A DNA stretch of 64,000 nt, taken from Candidatus Thiodiazotropha sp. (ex Codakia rugifera) (GTDB lineage: Bacteria; Pseudomonadota; Gammaproteobacteria; Chromatiales; Chromatiaceae). The stretch's first letter is position 1, and every line of letters begins with the position of its first letter. The translations under genes and the position numbers were made by a program. The stretch covers positions 682,001 through 746,000 of the forward strand of contig JAHXHN010000003.1 in NCBI GenBank assembly GCA_025656675.1. The letters are read 5' to 3'. A model generated the notes under the pieces. The model ran no database searches and was not told where the DNA came from. It saw only the letters and a list, made by a program, of their open reading frames with translations. Of this stretch, positions 46,102-54,329 are shown one piece after another.

Positions 46102-46766
46102 TACTTGACCTTCCCTTTACTGTGCGCCACAAATCCTATCGATGGCTTGGTCAATTCAATATCAGACATATTCTTCACTTGCCGCGATACCTGGTCATTA
46201 GGACCGACTGCTACGGTTTCCAGTTCTCCAGCCCAGATCTTATCAATTTGACCAATGTCCAAGACGCGCATCATGCAGGCCATGACACAGTATGGCTTAC
46301 GACCTGCCTCGATCTCATCGACACACATGTTGCACTTTTTGACAATGCTGTCACTGGGATCGAATTGAGGCGCACCAAAGGGACAAGCTGCTTCACAGCG
46401 CCGGCAACCGATGCAGAGTGTGGAATCGATATCGACGATTCCATCCTGTTTACGCTTAAAAATGGCGCCAGTCGGACAGGTCGGCAAGCAAGCAGGTGAT
46501 TCACAATGGTTACAGGACATGTTGACTTTATAAGCAAACACATCTGGGTATCTCCCCCCTTCAATGTATTGCACTCGTCTGAAGCGGGGCCCTGCTGCCA
46601 GGCCGTTTTTGTCCTTACAAGCGATCTCACAGGCACGACAACCTATGCAATCCACATTATTGTGAACGAATCCCAGCTGTAGATCTGGTTTGACCGGTGT
46701 ATAAGTCTCACGCTTACGACGCTTGACCGCTTCCTTGATCTTGGCTTTGTCTTTTGATTCTGACAT
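46101..46766 (-). CDS. DmsB/NrfC-like iron-sulfur subunit, four [4Fe-4S] clusters
   Basis: A 221-residue electron-transfer subunit with four cluster motifs: CIGCRACEIACKD, CNHCESPACLPTCPTGA, CIGCRRCEAACPFGAP and CNMCVDEIEAGRKPYCVMAC. These are the four clusters of DmsB/PsrB/NrfC-type proteins. It has no signal peptide and would be exported as a partner of the Tat substrate encoded upstream (18-bp gap). The start MSESKDKAK (46766) is preferred over a 5-codon extension. Its stop overlaps the torD start. Confidence 0.93.
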   Translation of the reverse strand: MSESKDKAKIKEAVKRRKRETYTPVKPDLQLGFVHNNVDCIGCRACEIACKDKNGLAAGPRFRRVQYIEGGRYPDVFAYKVNMSCNHCESPACLPTCPTGAIFKRKQDGIVDIDSTLCIGCRRCEAACPFGAPQFDPSDSIVKKCNMCVDEIEAGRKPYCVMACMMRVLDIGQIDKIWAGELETVAVGPNDQVSRQVKNMSDIELTKPSIGFVAHSKGKVK

Positions 46767-46783
46767 GCGTATTTCCTCCAAGA

Positions 46784-49348
46784 TTAAAGATCACGCCGGA
46801 ACACATGGGCGCGTGATGTCGCCAGCTTGTCCCAGCCCGGCCGATGTTCCAGATCCGTCTTCTTGATATTGCAAAGTACCGTATTGTATGCAAATGCCCC
46901 TGCTGGACTTGGTTCATCCAATGTCAGCATGTCCGGGTTACCTGCGCGGTCAACACCGTTCTCATCCAGTTCGATCCAGACCCCTTCATGCAACACGGCG
47001 ACACCGGGCATACAACGTTCAGTTACGTAGGCCGGTACAACGCACTTGCCACGATCATTCCAGACTTCCACCGTATCACCGGTCTTGATACCCAGCTTCT
47101 TGGCATCGGAGGCATTCATTGTCACCTCCTGCTCATAGGTCTCGCGCAGCCAGCTACAGTTATTGAAGATCGAATGCGTTCGCCAACGCGGATGGGGAGA
47201 AATCAGATGAAACGGATGTTTCTTGGTTTTAGGACTATTCAATGATTCCCAAGGCTCGATCCACTTGGGTATGTAGGGAATCTCATAACCATACATGGTC
47301 TTCTTCCAATCCGTGATCTGTGCCAACTGTGTCGCCAAAATCTCGATCTTGCCAGACGGAGTCTGAAAGCGTGCTCCATTCTCTATCTGATCCCGGAAAG
47401 CCACATGGGGCTGATCGAAAGTGAATTTATAGACACCCCGTTGTTTGAACTCATCCCAAGACATATCGACATGCTGATGGGGAATCACCTTGGTCTCCCA
47501 CCACTCGCGCAAATAGGCTTCGTCTACGTTTTCATTGACATGAAAGTAGTCCCTGTTGGCTTTCGGATTGTAGGCCTGTCCGAACACATCACCACCGATA
47601 CGATAGGCCAATTCTGTAAAGACCTGCATATCAGTCTTTGACTCACCCATGGGTTCGATCACCTTGGGTCGATGGATATAGTAGTGACCCTTATACCAGG
47701 GCAGTGCCACATCATGCCGCTCGAAGTGAGTGGCAATCGGTAGCAGGATATCGGCATACAGACCGGAGGGTGTGATGGTTGAATCCATACACACTACCAG
47801 CTCCAATTTATTAATCGCCTCTATCTCTTTATTGATATTGGTGAGTTGATTGAACCAATCGGAGCCCTGCCAGAAGATTCCCTTGATGTTGGGTATCTGG
47901 CCGTCTGTCTGGTCCTCACGCTGCCACAGCCCAATCTCTTCACGTTTGACATTGGGATAATTGAGCACACAGTGCGCCCAACGGTCCGACTTGATTGCCT
48001 GGAACCAGATGTTGGAGTATTGATCGTAGGGATAGGCGACTGCTTCTGCATGCCACGCCTTACCGACACCTTCAGCGCAGCCACCCAGAATACCGATATT
48101 ACCGGTCATCGCCTGAAGTGCTGCTGCCATACGATTGTACTGTTCACCATAAGCATTCCGTCCCGGTGCCCAGGACGCTTTAAGTGCGGCGGGCTTGGTC
48201 TTGGCATACATATCGGCGAGTTTGATAATGTCCTTGGCTGCCACACCACAGATTTTCGCTGCCCATTCAGGGGTCTTTGGCTCGCCGTCGTACTTGCCCA
48301 GGATATAGTCTTTGAAGTTCTCCTTGCCTTGCGCCCATTGCGGCATCGTGCCAGCATCCATACCCTGACAAAAACGATCAATGAATGATTGGTCATGCAG
48401 GTTATTGGTAAAGATATGGTGAGCCATACCGGCCATCATTGCAGCATCGGTGTTAGGACGGATAGGAATCCACCAGGCATCATAGGCTGATGCAGAATCG
48501 GTATATTGCGGATCAATAAGGACGAATTTGCAACCACGCTGTTTTGCCATCCGCATATACATGAAGGTGTTGCCACCATGAAATGTATAGGCTGGATTCC
48601 AACCCCACATAATAATCAGTTTTGAGTGTGCAAAGGCATCGTCTTCATTGCCATCTTCGATGGTGCCGAAGGTCATTCTTGAACTGAACGTGGTACCTTG
48701 ATAGGAAGGTACAGACCAGGAACTGGTACGACAACCAAACATACCCAGGAAGCGACCTAACAACCCCTCAATCTGATCCGACTTGTGTAAAACGCCGTAA
48801 GAGGCCCCAGCGTAGCTTTGATCCACCAAGGCGGTAGGTCCATATGTATCCTTGAGATAGACCATTTTCTTAGCCACGAAGTCCAAGGCTTCATCCCAGG
48901 AGATGCGTTTGAATTTACCCTCTCCCCGTTCTCCCACACGCATCATGGGGTAGAGTAACCGTTCAGCGGAGTAGAGCCGCTGACGATAGGAACGACCACG
49001 CAGGCAGGCTCTTAATTGCGGCTCCTCATTCGTGTCTTTACCGAAATGCCCACCCCGCTGATAACGACCATCATCAGTAGACAGGCGCACAATCACATCC
49101 TTCCACTTGTGTGCCACCAGCATGTGGCGTGAGCCACAATTGTGAGCGCAACTGGTTACCACTGTTTGCAATTCATCATCTTTAGGATATGGCTCATAAG
49201 CGAATGCCTTCGCCTCTTTTGCCGTCTTCAACTCAACCAAACCACCGGCAGCTACTACAGCACTTCCCGCTGCGGTTGTTTTCAAAAATGATCGCCGTGA
49301 CAGATTCAAGCGCTCATAAAGGTTGTCTTTCATTTTCTTGATGCTCAT
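46784..49348 (-). CDS. DmsA-family molybdopterin oxidoreductase catalytic subunit
   Basis: An 854-aa Tat-exported enzyme of the DMSO reductase family. Tat signal NLSRRSFLK (residues 15-23), then the Mo4Fe4S domain with C67, C71 and C115 but His75 where the third cysteine is in DmsA (CAHNCGSRHML). ACLRGRS and GEGKFKRISWDEALD follow, then a predicted serine molybdenum ligand S215 (VPSYQ) aligned with the DmsA serine. The molybdopterin domains continue to the C-terminal TGDTVEVWNDRGKCV block. Substrate unknown: DMSO/TMAO-like, or a sulfur, selenium or chlorate oxyanion. It is flanked by the pentaheme cytochrome and ferredoxin subunit genes. Confidence 0.92.
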   Translation of the reverse strand: MSIKKMKDNLYERLNLSRRSFLKTTAAGSAVVAAGGLVELKTAKEAKAFAYEPYPKDDELQTVVTSCAHNCGSRHMLVAHKWKDVIVRLSTDDGRYQRGGHFGKDTNEEPQLRACLRGRSYRQRLYSAERLLYPMMRVGERGEGKFKRISWDEALDFVAKKMVYLKDTYGPTALVDQSYAGASYGVLHKSDQIEGLLGRFLGMFGCRTSSWSVPSYQGTTFSSRMTFGTIEDGNEDDAFAHSKLIIMWGWNPAYTFHGGNTFMYMRMAKQRGCKFVLIDPQYTDSASAYDAWWIPIRPNTDAAMMAGMAHHIFTNNLHDQSFIDRFCQGMDAGTMPQWAQGKENFKDYILGKYDGEPKTPEWAAKICGVAAKDIIKLADMYAKTKPAALKASWAPGRNAYGEQYNRMAAALQAMTGNIGILGGCAEGVGKAWHAEAVAYPYDQYSNIWFQAIKSDRWAHCVLNYPNVKREEIGLWQREDQTDGQIPNIKGIFWQGSDWFNQLTNINKEIEAINKLELVVCMDSTITPSGLYADILLPIATHFERHDVALPWYKGHYYIHRPKVIEPMGESKTDMQVFTELAYRIGGDVFGQAYNPKANRDYFHVNENVDEAYLREWWETKVIPHQHVDMSWDEFKQRGVYKFTFDQPHVAFRDQIENGARFQTPSGKIEILATQLAQITDWKKTMYGYEIPYIPKWIEPWESLNSPKTKKHPFHLISPHPRWRTHSIFNNCSWLRETYEQEVTMNASDAKKLGIKTGDTVEVWNDRGKCVVPAYVTERCMPGVAVLHEGVWIELDENGVDRAGNPDMLTLDEPSPAGAFAYNTVLCNIKKTDLEHRPGWDKLATSRAHVFRRDL

Positions 49349-49372
49349 CCGTACCTCTCCGTCAACAAGTCG

Positions 49373-50170
49373 CTATTTAGCCGCCTGCTTGGTTTTTATG
49401 CGGAACCTTGGATTTGACTCTGTCGGTCGATTCTTGGCCCACTCAGGGATCTCACTCGCCATACCTTTCCATGCATGACGCGGATAAGGAAAGGGAATGC
49501 GATACCATTGACGCCCACCATGGCAGCCATAGCAGACATCTGAATCCTTCTTTGCCGCCTCTTCGATAGCATCCGCTTTTAGATAATTAACCTGGTGTCT
49601 AACGTTGCGGATATTGGAATGGCAAAGCAGGCAGTTGTCCTGAAACATGCTTCTGGATTCATGCCAGGGTTTGGGCAATCCCATAATCTTGTATGGATTG
49701 GCTCCATGACACATGAGACAGATCTCTGCAGGGTTTACAGACTTACGTAATGTGAAATCCTTGTTTGAATGGTCTGGTGGTAACATCGCCTCTTCACGCA
49801 GATCATTTCCCTGATGACAAGTGTTGCACTTCAAGTCCATCAGTTGCTTTGCCAGTGGTGTAACCAGATGGCGTCTATGCAAGGTATCCTGCGCACCTTC
49901 ATAGGTAGTCAAGGTTTGATACCAGGCTAACACGTCAGCGGATTTAACCCCTGCCGGTGACTGCTCCAACACCCTTTTATCCAAGACTTCTTGATGACAG
50001 CTAAGACACTGCTCGTCAGTCGCATCATCGATTGCCGGCTTAAAATGGATTGGATGCCATCTTGACCTTTCATAGTCACCGGACTTTTTTTCATCAGCCA
50101 ATAAGTGACTGCCTGATGTCAATAAAACTATTAGCAGGGATAATAATATGATTCGTAATTCCAACTTCAT
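49373..50170 (-). CDS. Pentaheme c-type cytochrome, periplasmic
   Basis: A 265-residue exported cytochrome with a signal peptide (about 1-25) and five CxxCH sites: CLSCH, CNTCH, CLMCH, CLLCH and CYGCH. Many further His residues (HRRHL, HHP-like, RHQVN) can serve as distal ligands, giving bis-His hemes. No transmembrane anchor is seen after the signal. It is 24 bp upstream of the molybdoenzyme gene and probably co-transcribed, so it replaces the usual membrane anchor as electron donor or acceptor. Not similar to NapB, NrfB or CymA at the level visible. Confidence 0.9.
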   Translation of the reverse strand: MKLELRIILLSLLIVLLTSGSHLLADEKKSGDYERSRWHPIHFKPAIDDATDEQCLSCHQEVLDKRVLEQSPAGVKSADVLAWYQTLTTYEGAQDTLHRRHLVTPLAKQLMDLKCNTCHQGNDLREEAMLPPDHSNKDFTLRKSVNPAEICLMCHGANPYKIMGLPKPWHESRSMFQDNCLLCHSNIRNVRHQVNYLKADAIEEAAKKDSDVCYGCHGGRQWYRIPFPYPRHAWKGMASEIPEWAKNRPTESNPRFRIKTKQAAK

Positions 50171-50231
50171 TGCATCCCCCTCGTCTGATGCGATCCAAAG
50201 AACCTTGTCTCTGTGGGAATTGATTCAGGAA

Positions 50232-50251
50232 AGGGTGCTTCCCTGCACCCT
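50232..50251 (-). terminator. Stem-loop between the Gly-Met-Ser repeat gene and the cytochrome gene
   Basis: Perfect 7-bp stem AGGGTGC/GCACCCT with a 6-base loop, followed on the minus strand by TTTCC rather than a long T run. It could end most transcripts from the repeat gene while letting some read into the respiratory cluster. Confidence 0.5.
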
Positions 50252-50293
50252 GTAACATCCATGTGGAATTAATCCATGATACAGACTGAGAGC

Positions 50294-51304
50294 TTAGCGC
50301 CAGCCACTCATACCGGACATACCGCCCATGCCGCCCATGCCGGACATACCACTCATGCCGCCCATGCCGGACATACCACTCATGCCGCCCATACCACTCA
50401 TACCGGACATGCCGCCCATGCCACTCATACCGGACATGCCGCCCATACCACTCATACCGGACATACCGCTAGCGGGATAGAAGAAGATCTGGCCCTGTGG
50501 CGTGATCTGGAAGTAACCGGACATGCCACTCATGCCGCCCATACCGGACATGCCACTCATGCCGCCCATACCGGACATGCCACTCATGCCGCCCATACCG
50601 GACATGCCACTCATGCCGCCCATGCCGCCCATGCCGCTCATGCCGCTCATACCGCCCATGCCGCCCATACCGGACATTCCGCCCATGCCACTCATGCCGG
50701 ACATACCGCTAGGCTGCCAAACCCATTGACCGCCCATGCCGGACATACCGCTCATGCCGCCCATGCCGCCCATGCCGGACATACCGCTCATGCCGCCCAT
50801 GCCGGACATACCGCTCATGCCGCCCATACCGGACATGCCACCCATGCCGCCCATGCCGGACATACCGCTCATGCCGCCCATGCCGCCCATGCCGGACATA
50901 CCGCTCATGCCGCCCATACCGGACATACCGCTCATGCCGCCCATACCGGACATGCCACTCATACCGGACATTCCACTAGCGGGATAGAAGAAGATCTGAC
51001 CTTGTGGCGTGATCTTGAAGTAACCGGACATACCGCTCATACCGGACATACCGCTCATACCGCCCATGCCGGACATGCCACTCATGCCGCCCATGCCGGA
51101 CATACCACTCATGCCGCCCATGCCGGACATACCGCTCATGCCGCCCATGCCACTCATACCGGACATACCGCCCATTCCACCCATGCCGGACATACCGGAC
51201 ATGCCATACATACCTGCTGAAGCCAAAGGCGCAACTGCGAGAGCAGTGGCAAAACCCAAGGCTTTTATTACCCCTTTCAAACTAGGCATTCGAATTTTTT
51301 TCAT
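50294..51304 (-). CDS. Secreted Gly-Met-Ser repeat protein, unknown function
   Basis: Not a recognised family. The 336-aa product has a signal peptide (MKKIRMPSLKGVIKALGFATALAVAPLASA) and a mature part made of GMSGMSGMG-type repeats (roughly nine-residue units, some shortened or extended), interrupted twice by a YFxITPQGQIFFYPAS segment and once by QWVWQPS. No cysteine. Composition is almost only Gly, Met and Ser outside these inserts, so it is probably an unstructured or fibrous extracellular or periplasmic protein, or one that binds metal through Met thioethers. Adjacent, same-strand genes encode a related-looking 94-aa secreted protein upstream and the pentaheme cytochrome downstream. A sulfur-globule-envelope role is one speculation. 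Confidence 0.75.
   Translation of the reverse strand: MKKIRMPSLKGVIKALGFATALAVAPLASAGMYGMSGMSGMGGMGGMSGMSGMGGMSGMSGMGGMSGMSGMGGMSGMSGMGGMSGMSGMSGMSGYFKITPQGQIFFYPASGMSGMSGMSGMGGMSGMSGMGGMSGMSGMGGMGGMSGMSGMGGMGGMSGMGGMSGMSGMGGMSGMSGMGGMGGMSGMSGMGGQWVWQPSGMSGMSGMGGMSGMGGMGGMSGMSGMGGMGGMSGMSGMGGMSGMSGMGGMSGMSGMGGMSGMSGYFQITPQGQIFFYPASGMSGMSGMGGMSGMSGMGGMSGMSGMGGMSGMSGMGGMSGMSGMGGMGGMSGMSGWR
50297..51213. repeat. Tandem degenerate minisatellite encoding Gly-Met-Ser units
   Basis: The repeat gene is built of 9-bp steps (Gly-Met-Ser or Gly-Met-Gly codons) and 27-bp composites. Because steps are multiples of three, all frames on both strands stay open, producing long antisense frames. Two copies of the insert (50471-50516 and 50978-51023) differ at only a few bases, which suggests recent internal duplication. 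A third insert, coding QWVWQPS, lies at 50709-50732. Confidence 0.8.
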
Positions 51305-51408
51305 GGTGCTTACCTCCAATGTGGATTTAGTTATTCGGTCTCGAGTCGAGACCCCCTTTCGTCTCTCCTATTTGAAGAGTGCAAAAGCCGTTATATGCAG
51401 CGCGTTGA

Positions 51409-51693
51409 TCAGGGATGCCATCCTCGAAGATCGTAAGGACCTGTCATACCGGGACGATTAAAAGGTGTGTACCAATTACCCTGGTTATCGAGAAAATAGA
51501 GGCTGCGTGGATAAGGTTGCTGAATACCCGTCAGCGCATGTTGATACCAAGCCTTATCGTTATTAACCCATTCTATGATCGGGGCGCCGCTTGGTCTTAA
51601 GGAGGGTTGAATGCCAGCAATGGGATAATCCGCTATCACTGAGGTTGCCATCAGCCACAACGCGCCACCGCAGACAAGTAGAGAAGTCCGCAT
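51409..51693 (-). CDS. Small secreted protein, unknown function
   Basis: A 94-residue exported protein: signal peptide to about residue 21 (ATSVIA), then a Trp/Tyr/Pro-rich mature part (DYPIAGIQPSLRPSGAPIIEW, YFLDNQGNWYTPFNRPGMTGPYDLRGWHP). No cysteine except in the signal peptide and no known domain. GGAGGG precedes the ATG. It is 104 bp upstream of the Gly-Met-Ser repeat gene on the same strand, so the pair is probably an operon. Its C-terminal GMTG segment and YFLDNQGNWYTP resemble the insert of the repeat protein (YFxITPQGQIFFYP), which supports a shared function. Confidence 0.7.
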   Translation of the reverse strand: MRTSLLVCGGALWLMATSVIADYPIAGIQPSLRPSGAPIIEWVNNDKAWYQHALTGIQQPYPRSLYFLDNQGNWYTPFNRPGMTGPYDLRGWHP

Positions 51694-52045
51694 CCTAGTA
51701 CCCTCCTAAAATTATTCTTAAATGCCAGAACAGATAGGCATATCTTGGAGAGCAACTGCTGTGCCAACGCTGTTAATTATTTGTTTAGTAATTGTTTTTT
51801 AAAGCTATTTTTGATTTTCTAGTGTGCTTCCATATGCATTTCGGAAAAAGAAACCTGCCTATCTGTCAGGTATTAATGGTACGTGACCTGAGTCACATAT
51901 TTATTTGAGCGTGAAAATCCAATAAGGAAAACTATTTTTGTTAGGAATTTCGTTCAGTTAGATATGAGGTTTCATGAAAAGTATGGCCCTTACCCATGCT
52001 CCAGAAAGTATCTGACAATCTGTCATAGAACACTATTTTATCAGC
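51694..52045. other. Promoter region of the secreted-protein genes
   Basis: A 350-bp AT-rich gap upstream of the 94-aa gene. It contains a perfect 11-bp inverted repeat (ACAGATAGGCA at 51730-51740 and TGCCTATCTGT at 51856-51866) and a CRP-like site at 51882-51897. Nothing coding was seen. Confidence 0.55.
51882..51897. promoter_or_regulatory. CRP-like binding site
   Basis: CGTGACCTGAGTCACA fits the TGTGA-N6-TCACA consensus at 9 of 10 positions. It is 189 bp upstream of the 94-aa secreted gene start, further than a typical class I or II site, so either the promoter is far upstream or the site serves as a remote activator or a repressor site. Confidence 0.5.
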
Positions 52046-52080
52046 AAAAAAAAAACGAAGGCCCATACAGAAGACCTTCG
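52046..52080 (-). terminator. Rho-independent terminator after the three-repeat secreted gene
   Basis: On the minus strand a CGAAGG/CCTTCG stem, with an internal 13-base loop region, is followed by ten T. It ends the transcript of the secreted protein gene at 52166. A second hairpin (GCTGGT/ACCAGC, 52127-52143) lies between the stop and this terminator. Confidence 0.8.
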
Positions 52081-52165
52081 TAAATAGAGGAACCGAATCC
52101 TCTCTGGCTTGTTGGCTAGCGGATGTGCTGGTCAGTAACCAGCGAGCGAATGTCAGCCATCGTTT

Positions 52166-52951
52166 TTATTCCAACAACATCACTTTTCCATCTGATGCAC
52201 GAACTGCCAATTGATGTACAAGCCTGTAGGGTGCTACCTCTTCAACCAGGCTAACGAGATAGATGCGTAAGACCTTACGTACTCGTCCCACTTGTAAACC
52301 CTGAAACCCTGAAAGCTGTAAATAGTCTCTTGCCAATTTCGTTATCTCTGACCATTCATCAATGGGCAGTGAAACATTCTCAAGTTGCAGCTGATAGCCT
52401 TCACATTGTCCCAAAACAGCTGAATCGCTATTTGAAGCCCCAGTAACAGGTGATATTTCCACGGGATGGAAACGCACTGAACCATCATCATCCCGTTCAA
52501 TTCGCCAGTAATCAAAACCAGGCAGATCCGGGATCACATCAACTTGAGTGTTGGCAGGACTCGGCTCCTTTACAGTTTCAAGTGGTTTGTTACCCGCTTG
52601 TGGTCTCAAAATAAGGCTACCATCCTCGGACCATTCCGCCTGCCAGCCACTCTGTTCCAAGGCACTGCCCAGTTGATTTCTCTGTTCATCAGTTGAGGAT
52701 ACGTCCTGATTGCCAGCTTCTGCCCGAATAGTGGGCAAATGATAGATAACACTTCCATCTGCAGCCTGATACTCTTGCCATCCTTGTGCTTGTAACGAAT
52801 TGCGCAAGCTGTCAGAGAGCTGCGTGTTTTCATCAGCTAAAGTCACCCCTGTAAAGAAAAACAATAATAGTCCATATGCCAATAGGACTGAGTTGTATCC
52901 GATCTTATTTTCTCTATTCACGTTTAGAGTCTCCTCCACAAAATAATGCAT
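52166..52951 (-). CDS. Exported protein with three GW...DGS...P repeats, unknown function
   Basis: A 261-aa protein with a hydrophobic signal (about 22-40, VLLAYGLLLFFFTGVTLA). Three degenerate units follow: QGWQEYQAADGSVIYHLP, SGWQAEWSEDGSLILRP and DYWRIERDDDGSVRFHP, each an aromatic start, an Asp-Gly-Ser turn and a Pro end. The C-terminal part (about 165-261) is a separate domain with CEGYQLQLENVSLPIDEW and KVLRIYLVSLVEEVAPYRLVHQLAV. The start MHYFVEETL (52951) is chosen; a 9-codon extension is less likely. No known family. It is upstream of the repeat-protein genes but separated by a strong terminator. Confidence 0.65.
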   Translation of the reverse strand: MHYFVEETLNVNRENKIGYNSVLLAYGLLLFFFTGVTLADENTQLSDSLRNSLQAQGWQEYQAADGSVIYHLPTIRAEAGNQDVSSTDEQRNQLGSALEQSGWQAEWSEDGSLILRPQAGNKPLETVKEPSPANTQVDVIPDLPGFDYWRIERDDDGSVRFHPVEISPVTGASNSDSAVLGQCEGYQLQLENVSLPIDEWSEITKLARDYLQLSGFQGLQVGRVRKVLRIYLVSLVEEVAPYRLVHQLAVRASDGKVMLLE

Positions 52952-53405
52952 GGTTAGCAATCCAAGACCAACCTGCAAAACTTAAGCCAAGCCTTATTTC
53001 TAGGGGAATAAATTGAAATGCGGGATCAAACAACCGGTAAAAACATGACAAATTGTCAACCGATGTTGTTTGGAACTGAGTAATAATTGCCTATTAATAA
53101 ATCAGTAAATGAATGAGCACTGATATAGTGTTGGAAGCGATTTTTTTTCGGAAGGTAAAATTTGTAAATAAGCTGTAATAAGATCGTAATATATTACATT
53201 TTCATTACTGGTTCATTAACCAAATAGAATCTCAATTATAATTTTTTATAGAGAGAATGTGACACAATATTCTTAATCTAAGTTTGCACTCATACGCATT
53301 TGTACATTCGATCATCCAATCAACATGAAATAAAAAATCCATTGAAATCTAACCACCTGAATAGCGCAAGTATTTGAAGGCGCTTGGGTAGTGCAATCTA
53401 TAAAC
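52952..53405. other. 454-bp intergenic region, no gene seen
   Basis: AT-rich space upstream of the exported-repeat gene and downstream of the PilZ gene. AGCGC and GCGCT (53360-53382) could pair in a weak stem, with no T run. No operator or open frame of interest was found; it probably carries the promoter of the gene at 52951. Confidence 0.55.
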
Positions 53406-54074
53406 TCAACCTCTCTCATGAGCAATGCTGCCCAGGACATAGGAGCATAGTATCAACTGCTGAAAGCGATTCAGACCTCGAAATTCTAATCCATGTATAT
53501 AGCGACTCCCTCCATCCTGTCCCGCAATCTCGCGAATATTGCGTATCACACCCATGACCTTGAGTTGATCCTCACCACCACACACCGACAAGGTATGAGA
53601 TACCTGTATGACTGAACCGACCTCTCCCAGTTTCTGCCGATCGATAACCCTGGCTCCGGTACTACTGATATCTGTAATGATGACTGGATGCTGATCCTCT
53701 CCCCCAGATGCGCCCTGCGGCTTTATGATTACGGCCTGTATCTCAGTCGGCACACGGGGTGCATTTCGTACAACAGCACTCTCGACATCTGCAGGGTAAG
53801 CAAGATGAATATGTGGATAGGGCTTGGATGAGGCATTCAGTACCCGTGATACGAATCCGAATATGTTGCTACCTTGCAACATACGAACAGTAAAGCTCTG
53901 ACCATCTCGAACGATAATTGGCTTTCCATTCTTGCGTGGTGTGGTAATCACCAGACTCTGTCCCGGTAGAAAACCTACCAGAGTGGCCGCATAGCGATCC
54001 ATATTGTCACTGGGTGGCGCGTTCTGTAATTGTAATACATCGCCAATCTGCAGGTGTCTGACGGGATCTGGCAA
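53406..54074 (-). CDS. YcgR/PilZ-domain protein, c-di-GMP binding
   Basis: A 222-residue protein with an N-terminal YcgR-like flagellar-brake domain (about 5-100: GDVLQLQ, TLVGFLPGQSLVITTP) and a C-terminal PilZ domain (about 105-215). The c-di-GMP motif is RNAPR (with the RxxxR pattern) followed by DISSTGARV (DxSxxG). No signal or membrane segment. Acts as a c-di-GMP effector, perhaps on motility or adhesion; no flagellar or pilus genes are near. It diverges from aat by about 255 bp. Confidence 0.9.
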   Translation of the reverse strand: MPDPVRHLQIGDVLQLQNAPPSDNMDRYAATLVGFLPGQSLVITTPRKNGKPIIVRDGQSFTVRMLQGSNIFGFVSRVLNASSKPYPHIHLAYPADVESAVVRNAPRVPTEIQAVIIKPQGASGGEDQHPVIITDISSTGARVIDRQKLGEVGSVIQVSHTLSVCGGEDQLKVMGVIRNIREIAGQDGGSRYIHGLEFRGLNRFQQLILCSYVLGSIAHERG

Positions 54075-54329
54075 GGCCTCACTCCAATCTGGGTTATATT
54101 TAGTGTTGAATGATTGATCGGTACAAAAGAGATAAAACCCATCTGTCCAATTAGTCTACCCTGTCACTTACCAATATATGCTTTGAGCTACAACCCAATG
54201 ATGCAGATCACCGCATTGGTATTCAATTATACGCGATTACCCTTATTCTAGCCTGTGAATGATGCGAATTTTTTGTTGTTAAAACAAGTGCCTGATAACA
54301 TTAATTGAAGCCCTTTGAAACAGCAAACA

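Noticed and set aside
47846-48388. 180-codon plus-strand frame
   Set aside because: Antisense to the molybdoenzyme gene; no start signal or conserved features.
50297-51213. Possible CRISPR array
   Set aside because: Short 9-27 bp tandem units without unique spacers; the repeats are coding.
50276-51220. 314-codon His/Ala-rich open frame on the plus strand, and Pro/Met-rich frames in the same region
   Set aside because: They are antisense to the Gly-Met-Ser repeat gene and open only because the repeat step is a multiple of three; no signal peptide or good ribosome-binding site.
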